Shown here: positions 1-4,691 of the stretch, piece after piece
Numbering within the stretch: the stretch's first letter is position 1
How the letters are laid out: each line of letters begins with the position of its first letter
Source: Burkholderiales bacterium
GTDB lineage: Bacteria; Pseudomonadota; Gammaproteobacteria; Burkholderiales; Burkholderiaceae_C
Reading direction: 5' to 3'
Assembly: GCA_005793295.1 (NCBI GenBank)
Contig: SXSX01000122.1
Coordinates: forward strand, 1-8,359
DNA: 8,359 nt
Program-made: the position numbers and the translations under genes
Notes under the pieces: generated by a model
Databases searched by the model: none
Seen by the model: the letters and a program-made list of their open reading frames with translations, nothing else
Told to the model about the DNA's origin: nothing

Positions 1-642
1 GGCGGCGCATTGCAGCCCAAGTACATCGATAAAGACGGTAATGAGACCACCAACGGCGACGGCTTTACTGGCTTGCCTGCGTGGTCACCGATTTACCTTG
101 ACAAAGGCGAGCTAACCTTTAACACGGCCGGTAAGTTGTTCTCCCCATTGCAAGGTACCCAACTGGAAACTGTTTACCTCGCGGGTGGTAAGGGCGCTTT
201 GACGATTAACGTGGATTACGCGGCTTCGACCCAATTCACCTCGCCGTTTGCGGTTTTGTCACAGTCGCAAGACGGTGCACCAGAAGGCTCCTTGGTGGGC
301 GTGACGATTGGTAATGATGGATTGGTGAGCGCTTCGTTCTCTAACGGTTCACAAACTTCACTCGCGAAAATTTTGCTCACCAACTTCTCTAGCCCGTCTG
401 GTTTGCGCCAGATTGGTGACTCCAGCTTCTTGGCCTCTGCGTCTTCAGGTAAACCGATTCTGGGTACTGCGGGTAGCGCAGGCTTTGGAACGCTGCGAGC
501 TGGTGCGACCGAGCGGGCCAACGTCGACTTGACCCAAGAGCTGGTCGATTTGATCACCGCACAACGTAACTTCCAAGCCAACGCCAAAGCGATTGAGACC
601 AGTTCGACGATGACTTCGGCCATCATCAACTTGCGCTCTTAA
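1..642 (+). CDS. flgE: Flagellar hook protein FlgE, C-terminal part (5' end outside window)
   Basis: This is the C-terminal 213 residues of the flagellar hook protein, which polymerises outside the cell into the hook joining rod and filament. The frame is open from base 1, so the TTG at 10 is not a real start and roughly half of a typical FlgE of about 400 residues lies upstream. The last 41 residues of the fragment (173-213) carry the conserved C-terminal D0 helix of rod/hook proteins: ANVDLTQELVDLITAQRNF followed by a heptad-like tail ending INLRS. Before it lies the usual GTLRAGATE turn. The central part (YLAGGKGALTINVDYAAS, then FSNGSQTSLAKILLTNF) matches the hook surface-domain style. 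No cysteine is seen, as expected for an axial protein. FlgF and FlgG share the D0 motif but are complete genes downstream, so FlgE is the best fit by position and sequence. GGT glycine codons look commoner here than in the later genes. Confidence 0.93.
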   Translation, partial: GGALQPKYIDKDGNETTNGDGFTGLPAWSPIYLDKGELTFNTAGKLFSPLQGTQLETVYLAGGKGALTINVDYAASTQFTSPFAVLSQSQDGAPEGSLVGVTIGNDGLVSASFSNGSQTSLAKILLTNFSSPSGLRQIGDSSFLASASSGKPILGTAGSAGFGTLRAGATERANVDLTQELVDLITAQRNFQANAKAIETSSTMTSAIINLRS

Positions 643-675
643 TCGCTAAGACATTGACAAAAGTAGGAGCCTGAC

Positions 676-1440
676 ATGGATCGTTTAGCCTTTAACGCAG
701 TCGCTGCCATTAACGAGCAGCGGGTCGCGCGGCAAATGTCAACCAATGAATTGGCCAATGTCTCCACGGTTGGATTCAAGCGCAGTTATGAAGCTTCTAT
801 GCGTGCCATTCAAGCCGTTGGCTCAGGTTTAACCACCCGCCAACAACCGCAATCCTTTACCGAGGATTACATCAGCATGAAAGCCGGAACCGTCATGGCC
901 ACTGGCAACGATCTGGATGTGGCATTGTCTGGCAATACCGTCATGGGCGTTACCGCGCCCGATGGATCGCTGGCCTTTACCCGCCGAGGAGACCTGCGCG
1001 TGAACGCCAATGGTGCTTTAGAAAACGGCAGTGGCTACCTGGTGCGCGGCCAGGGGGGTGGCGCAATTACAGTGCCCCCGGGCTTGAAAATCACCATCAA
1101 GTCCGATGGCGCTATTTTTGGCTCTGATCCAGCGCAGGGCAGCAATACCCCGCCCGTACCCTTGGGTAGTTTGTTTATGCGTGATAGCACAGGAACGAAG
1201 CTCCAACGCCGCGAAGACGGTTTGTTTCAAGTCGCTGGCGGAACGCCCGGACAAGATATCCCCCCTGGCCCCAACCTCCCCGGCCTGACGTCTGGCGCCC
1301 TCGAGGGCAGCAACGTCAATGCGCTCGAGGTGATGGTCAAACTCATGGACCAAAGCCGCTCCTTTGAGCAGCAGGTCAACATGATCAAGGAAAGCAAGAG
1401 TTGCGACGAAACCGGCGCAACCATGATGAAACCCAGTTGA
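676..1440 (+). CDS. flgF: Flagellar proximal rod protein FlgF (divergent)
   Basis: A 254-residue protein of normal FlgF length, a component of the proximal rod that crosses the periplasm. It is exported by the flagellar type III system, so no signal peptide is expected and none is seen. The ATG at 676 follows AGGAG at 665-669. The N-terminal D0 region contains ANVSTVGFK at 27-35, a version of the family motif NNLANVST-GF in which the preceding NN has become NE. TGNDLDVALSGN (77-88) and FTRRGDLRVNANG (101-113) are the conserved rod-domain motifs. The C-terminal D0 region starts at LEGSNVNALEVMV (209-221), includes QSRSFEQQVNMIKESKS, and ends GATMMKPS. Two oddities are visible: a cysteine at residue 243, rare in axial flagellar proteins, and a tail unlike the usual FlgF ending. 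Position between flgE and flgG and the lack of the FlgG-specific insertion near residue 46 support FlgF. It lies 33 nt after flgE, probably on the same transcript. Confidence 0.9.
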   Translation: MDRLAFNAVAAINEQRVARQMSTNELANVSTVGFKRSYEASMRAIQAVGSGLTTRQQPQSFTEDYISMKAGTVMATGNDLDVALSGNTVMGVTAPDGSLAFTRRGDLRVNANGALENGSGYLVRGQGGGAITVPPGLKITIKSDGAIFGSDPAQGSNTPPVPLGSLFMRDSTGTKLQRREDGLFQVAGGTPGQDIPPGPNLPGLTSGALEGSNVNALEVMVKLMDQSRSFEQQVNMIKESKSCDETGATMMKPS

Positions 1441-1452
1441 CGGTTTTCCGCA

Positions 1453-1468
1453 TGGCGCGATCCTTGCT
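1453..1468 (+). promoter_or_regulatory. Predicted sigma-54 (-24/-12) promoter upstream of flgG
   Basis: The bases read TGGCGCG-ATCC-TTGCT, against the RpoN consensus TGGCACG-N4-TTGCW: one mismatch, with both invariant dinucleotides present. GG is at 1454-1455 and GC at 1466-1467, giving the strict -24/-12 spacing. The predicted transcription start is near 1479, about 26 nt before the flgG ATG. The site lies just after the flgF stop codon, in the largest non-coding gap of the window. Sigma-54 promoters need an enhancer-binding activator (a FleQ/FlrA or FleR/FlrC type protein in polar flagellates). The activator and its site are not identifiable here; the site may lie upstream inside flgF. No transcript evidence is available. 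Confidence 0.72.
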
Positions 1469-1474
1469 TTAGTC

Positions 1475-1489
1475 TATTTAACTTAAATA
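1475..1489. repeat. AT-rich palindrome at the predicted flgG transcription start
   Basis: TATTTAA-C-TTAAATA is a perfect inverted repeat with 7-bp arms around one central base. It covers the start site predicted from the sigma-54 promoter (near 1479) and ends 2 nt before the ribosome binding site. It could be an operator, or AT-rich DNA easing open-complex formation. An intrinsic terminator is unlikely because the stem would contain only A:T pairs and the loop is too small. AT-rich palindromes of this size can occur by chance. Confidence 0.4.
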
Positions 1490-1491
1490 CC

Positions 1492-1498
1492 AAAGGAG
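1492..1498 (+). promoter_or_regulatory. Strong ribosome binding site of flgG
   Basis: AAAGGAG ends 6 nt before the flgG ATG. It is among the best Shine-Dalgarno matches in the window and fits flgG being the first gene of a transcript starting at the sigma-54 promoter. Confidence 0.75.
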
Positions 1499-1504
1499 CT
1501 GACC

Positions 1505-2287
1505 ATGGATGCATCAATGTGGGTAGCCAAAACCGGCCTCGACGCGCAACAGACGCGTATGAACGTCATTTCGAACAACTTGGCCAACGTCAACACGACC
1601 GGCTTCAAGCGCGACCGCGCGGTTTTCGAAGACCTGCTGTACCAAAACATCCGCCAAGCCGGCGGCCAAACCGGCGCGACCACCCAAGCCCCTACCGGCT
1701 TGATGCTGGGTACCGGTGTGCGTGTGGTTGCCACCGAAAAACTCCACGCCCAAGGCAATATGGTCAACAGCCAAAACCCTTTAGACGTCGCGATTGCTGG
1801 AGAAGGCCACTTTCAAATCGCCCAAGCGGATGGAACCATTGCTTATACCCGTGACGGTAACTTCAAAGTGTCGGCAACAGGTCAACTGGTGACTTCCAGC
1901 GGCGCTCCTATTCAACCCGCTATCACCATTCCCGCAACGGCCTCTACGGTCACCATCGGCCGCGATGGGACGATTTCGGTCGAACTCTCTACCGGCGGCC
2001 AACAGGTTCTCGGTCAGCTGCAAATTGCCCGCTTTTTGAATCCTGCCGGCTTACAAGCCGCAGGTCAAAACTTGATGAAAGAAACCCCAGCTAGCGGCCC
2101 GCCACAGGTTCAACAGCCCGGCCAAAACGGCGCTGGCACGTTGATGCAAGGCACTTTGGAGGCTTCTAACGTCAACGTGGTTGAAGAGATGGTCAACATG
2201 ATTGAGACCCAACGCGCCTACGAGATCAATTCCAAAGCGATCTCTGCGGTAGACGGAATGCTCAAGTACATCAACCAAAACATGTAA
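1505..2287 (+). CDS. flgG: Flagellar distal rod protein FlgG
   Basis: A 260-residue protein, the exact size usual for FlgG, which forms the distal rod through the P and L rings and abuts the hook. The N-terminal D0 region is canonical: VISNNLANVNTTGFKRDRA at 21-39. Next comes the FlgG-specific insertion (about 46-66, YQNIRQAGGQTGATTQAPTG) that distinguishes FlgG from FlgE and stiffens the rod. GTGVRVVATEKLHAQGN (69-85), NPLDVAIAGEGHFQI (91-105) and YTRDGNFKVSATGQLVTSSG (114-133) are all typical. The C-terminal D0 helix begins near 216 with GTLEASNVNVVEEMVNMIE and ends KYINQNM. There is no cysteine and no signal peptide, as expected for a type III export substrate. It is preceded by a strong ribosome binding site and the predicted sigma-54 promoter, so it probably heads the flgG-flgL transcript. 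The gap to flgH is 19 nt. Confidence 0.98.
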   Translation: MDASMWVAKTGLDAQQTRMNVISNNLANVNTTGFKRDRAVFEDLLYQNIRQAGGQTGATTQAPTGLMLGTGVRVVATEKLHAQGNMVNSQNPLDVAIAGEGHFQIAQADGTIAYTRDGNFKVSATGQLVTSSGAPIQPAITIPATASTVTIGRDGTISVELSTGGQQVLGQLQIARFLNPAGLQAAGQNLMKETPASGPPQVQQPGQNGAGTLMQGTLEASNVNVVEEMVNMIETQRAYEINSKAISAVDGMLKYINQNM

Positions 2288-2306
2288 CAGGCAATAGGCA
2301 TTCACC

Positions 2307-3005
2307 ATGACAAGCCCTGAAACCGCTCAATGCATTCGCGCAGTCGTAACCCTTCTTGCCGCTTTAGGCTTGGGGGCCTGCACGGTCCTACCGGTCGAAC
2401 CCATGAAGCATTCCGAAGGTTTTACACCGGTCTACCCCATGGCCCAAGAGAAAGCCACGCAAGCCACCGGAGCCATTTACAACGGTCGTTTGAGCGAAAA
2501 CTTTTTTGGCCGCGGTCGCAGCTTCCAAGTGGGCGATGTAATTACCGTGATCTTGGATGAATCCGCAACCGCCAAACGCAGCCAAGTGGGCAGCTTAAGC
2601 CGCGCTTCTACCAACGACGTGCTCAAAGGTAACAACTCCGTGATTGCTGCTGCTGGAAACTTTTTAGGAGGCGCCAGTACCCTAGGCGCTACGGTTACCA
2701 ACAAAGGCACAGGAACGGCAGACCAATCGGCAACGCTGACCGGCTCTGTGGCCGTGTCGGTGATTGAGATCATGGCCAACGGCAACCTCGTTTTACGAGG
2801 GGAAAAGCAAGTGGCTTTAACTGAAGGCTCTGAAGTGATTCAGGTCGCGGGCGTGGTTCGCGCTGAAGACATCGCGCCTAACAACACCGTGGCTTCTCGC
2901 CGCTTGGCGAACGCCCAAATTGCTTACCGTGGCACGGGTGACCTCGCCGCCACCAGCCGCGCCGGTTGGGGCACGAGCGGCCTGCTCAAACTGTGGCCCT
3001 TCTAA
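2307..3005 (+). CDS. flgH: Flagellar L-ring lipoprotein FlgH
   Basis: A 232-residue outer-membrane lipoprotein that assembles the L ring around the distal rod. A hydrophobic signal (about residues 10-24, VVTLLAALGLGA) ends in the lipobox L22-G23-A24-C25, so Cys25 should be lipidated after cleavage by signal peptidase II and the protein moved outward by the Lol route. The n-region is weakly charged (one Glu, one Arg), a slightly poor signal, but no alternative start exists between Met1 and the hydrophobic core. Conserved FlgH blocks follow: LSENFFGRGRSFQVGDVITV near the start of the mature domain, GNLVLRGEKQVALTEGSE in the middle, then VAGVVRAEDIAPNNTVAS and ANAQIAYRGTGDL, with the terminal aromatic ending LLKLWPF. 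The ribosome binding site is weak (AATAGGC, about 2293-2299), suggesting partial dependence on ribosomes finishing flgG 19 nt upstream. Confidence 0.97.
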   Translation: MTSPETAQCIRAVVTLLAALGLGACTVLPVEPMKHSEGFTPVYPMAQEKATQATGAIYNGRLSENFFGRGRSFQVGDVITVILDESATAKRSQVGSLSRASTNDVLKGNNSVIAAAGNFLGGASTLGATVTNKGTGTADQSATLTGSVAVSVIEIMANGNLVLRGEKQVALTEGSEVIQVAGVVRAEDIAPNNTVASRRLANAQIAYRGTGDLAATSRAGWGTSGLLKLWPF

Positions 3006-3007
3006 TC

Positions 3008-4144
3008 ATGAAAAAACTCTTACGCTCCTTGCCCTTGGCGGCTCTGTTGTGGGCGTTGCCTTTTACTGCGGCGCATGCCGATCGCATCAAAGACCTCACC
3101 AGCATGGCCGCCATGCGTGGCAACCAACTCATTGGCTACGGCCTGATTGTGGGTTTGCAAGGCACGGGCGACGGTTCCGATTTGTCGTTTACCACCCAAA
3201 GCATGAAAACCCTGCTTAACCGCATGGGCGTAAACCAAGAAAACCCTCTCAGCGACTTTGAAGCCGCCAGCAGCGGTGGCAAGATTGACCTGAAAAACGT
3301 CGCGGCCGTCATGGTCACGGCTGACCTTCCCGGCATGGCCAAACCCGGCCAGCGCATTGACATCAATGTCGCCGCTATCGGCAAAGCCACTAGCTTGCGC
3401 GGAGGCAGCTTGCTGCTGACGAGCCTTCGCGGTGTCGACGGCCAAACTTACGCGATTGCCCAAGGCTCGCTGACCGCCATGGGCATAGACGCGGGCGCTG
3501 CCGGCTCGAAAGTGTCTGTGGGCGTTACCACCTCAGCACGTATTCCTAGCGGCGCAACGGTGGAAAAAGCCGTAGACAACCCCTTTGACAAAGCCGACAA
3601 CGTTTTACTCAACTTGCGCGAGAGCGATTTCACAACCGCGTCTAGCATCATTCAAGCGATCAACGCCAAATTTGGCGCTGACGTTGCTACGGCCATTGAC
3701 GGCGTATCCATCGCCGTTCGAGCGCCCATGGACAGCAGTCAACGCGTCGCGTTCATGAGCATGATCGAGAACATTGACATCCAACCCGGCGAGCCGCCCG
3801 CCCGCGTGGTGGTTAACGCCCGAACCGGTACGGTCGTGATTAGCCGTAACGTGCGCGTCTTTGCTGCCGCAGTAACCCACGGAACCATCAGCGTCTCGGT
3901 TGCAGCCACCAATGAGGTCTCACAACCCGGAGCGTTATCCACCGGAACCACCCAAGCCGTTCAAAACGCAGACATCAAAGTCTCCGAGCCCAACAAGCCC
4001 ATGTTCTTGTTCCAGCCTGGTGTTGACTTGCGCCAAATTGTGGACGCGGTAAACCAAGTGGGCGCGACGCCTTCGGCCTTGATTGCGATTTTGGAAGCCC
4101 TTAAAAGCTCTGGCAGCCTGCGTGCCGAACTGTTGGTTATCTAA
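3008..4144 (+). CDS. flgI: Flagellar P-ring protein FlgI
   Basis: A 378-residue precursor of the periplasmic P-ring protein, which surrounds the rod at the peptidoglycan layer. The start chosen is the ATG at 3008, because it opens a classic Sec signal peptide (MKKLLRSLPLAALLWALPF, cleavage after AHA at about residue 24) directly before the conserved mature start DRIKDLTSMAAMRGNQLIGY. The frame also runs upstream into flgH, but that extension would bury the signal. Further family blocks are GLIVGLQGTGDGSDLSFTTQ, VAAVMVTADLPGMAKPGQRI, FTTASSIIQAINAKFGA, PARVVVNARTGTVVISRNV, LFQPGVDLRQIVDAVNQVGA and the end LRAELLVI. Length is normal. The mature protein has no cysteine, whereas the Escherichia coli protein carries a disulfide. 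Only 2 nt separate the flgH stop from this ATG and no Shine-Dalgarno sequence is visible, so translation is probably coupled to flgH. Confidence 0.97.
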   Translation: MKKLLRSLPLAALLWALPFTAAHADRIKDLTSMAAMRGNQLIGYGLIVGLQGTGDGSDLSFTTQSMKTLLNRMGVNQENPLSDFEAASSGGKIDLKNVAAVMVTADLPGMAKPGQRIDINVAAIGKATSLRGGSLLLTSLRGVDGQTYAIAQGSLTAMGIDAGAAGSKVSVGVTTSARIPSGATVEKAVDNPFDKADNVLLNLRESDFTTASSIIQAINAKFGADVATAIDGVSIAVRAPMDSSQRVAFMSMIENIDIQPGEPPARVVVNARTGTVVISRNVRVFAAAVTHGTISVSVAATNEVSQPGALSTGTTQAVQNADIKVSEPNKPMFLFQPGVDLRQIVDAVNQVGATPSALIAILEALKSSGSLRAELLVI

Positions 4145-4163
4145 ACAGCAGCACTTTGACACC

Positions 4164-4691
4164 ATGGACTCGCTCTCTAACGCCCTCCCCCCCTCGGCCC
4201 AAGCCGCGGCGATGACTGGGTCTTACCTGGACTTTGACGGTCTAGGTAAGCTCAAGGGACAGGCACGAACGGACTCCAAAGCGGCAACCCGCGAAACCGC
4301 GCAGCAGTTTGAGGCGATGTTTTTGCAGATGATGATGAAGTCGATGCGCGACGCTACGCCCAAAAGCGAGCTCAACGAATCGTCAGCCACAGAAACCTTT
4401 GAAGCTATGTTTGACAAAGAGGTCTCGGTGGCCATGTCTAAGCGTAACGCGCTGGGCCTGGCCGATATGTTGGTTAAACACATGCCAGACGGATCTTTGG
4501 TCCAACCGAGTACCGTCGCCATGTTGGCAGCCCGTTCTGGTAAAGCCAAGGGTATGCCTTTACAGCCCGAAGCGGCTAAGCCGATGGGCTTGGAAGTCGC
4601 GGCAACCGTATTGGCGCCCCTGCCTAAAGTGGGCGGCCCGATTCCTTTGGCTAGCCGTTTTGCCCCCTTGCGTGAAGGGAGCAAACCATGA
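4164..4691 (+). CDS. flgJ: Single-domain FlgJ: rod-binding/rod-cap protein without hydrolase domain
   Basis: A 175-residue protein with the FlgJ rod-binding domain at about 44-107: ETAQQFEAMFLQMMMKSMRDA, then ATETFEAMFDKEVSVAMSK and a hydrophobic GLADMLVKHM end. The domain helps rod assembly in the periplasm. The N-terminal 43 residues resemble the linker before this domain in other FlgJ proteins. FlgJ of many beta- and gammaproteobacteria is about 300 residues with a C-terminal glucosaminidase (muramidase) domain that opens the peptidoglycan. Here residues 108-175 are instead a Pro/Ala-rich tail with no recognisable catalytic domain. The reading frame ends cleanly in ATGA overlapping flgK, so a recent truncation is not apparent. 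ATG 4164 is chosen because it lies 19 nt after flgI and gives a plausible N-terminus; no ribosome binding site is visible, and ATG 4212 is an alternative. Confidence 0.9.
   Translation: MDSLSNALPPSAQAAAMTGSYLDFDGLGKLKGQARTDSKAATRETAQQFEAMFLQMMMKSMRDATPKSELNESSATETFEAMFDKEVSVAMSKRNALGLADMLVKHMPDGSLVQPSTVAMLAARSGKAKGMPLQPEAAKPMGLEVAATVLAPLPKVGGPIPLASRFAPLREGSKP
4675..4681 (+). promoter_or_regulatory. Ribosome binding site of flgK inside the flgJ end
   Basis: AAGGGAG ends 6 nt before the flgK ATG at 4688, within the last codons of flgJ. With the 4-nt ATGA overlap of the two genes it fixes the flgK start and suggests translational coupling or re-initiation. Confidence 0.7.

Noticed and set aside
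216..629. Open frame of 137 codons on the - strand opposite flgE
   Set aside because: Shadow of the coding frame; no ribosome binding site or recognisable domain. The same applies to the other antisense frames, including the long one at 4223-4738.
637..651. Short inverted repeat TCTTA/TAAGA at the flgE stop
   Set aside because: Only 5-bp arms, mostly A:T, no T-run; too weak to call a terminator.
654..659. TTGACA before flgF, a perfect sigma-70 -35 hexamer
   Set aside because: No -10-like hexamer lies at 16-18 bases; that position falls inside the flgF start codons.
2134..2148. Second sigma-54-like sequence TGGCACGTTGATGCA inside flgG
   Set aside because: GG to GC spacing is 11 rather than the strict 12, and it lies within conserved coding sequence.
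2966..3007. Upstream TTG start giving FlgI 14 extra residues
   Set aside because: The extension would overlap flgH and mask a textbook signal peptide starting at ATG 3008.
4083..4163. Upstream TTG start giving FlgJ 27 extra residues
   Set aside because: It would overlap the end of flgI, has no ribosome binding site, and the extra residues do not resemble FlgJ.
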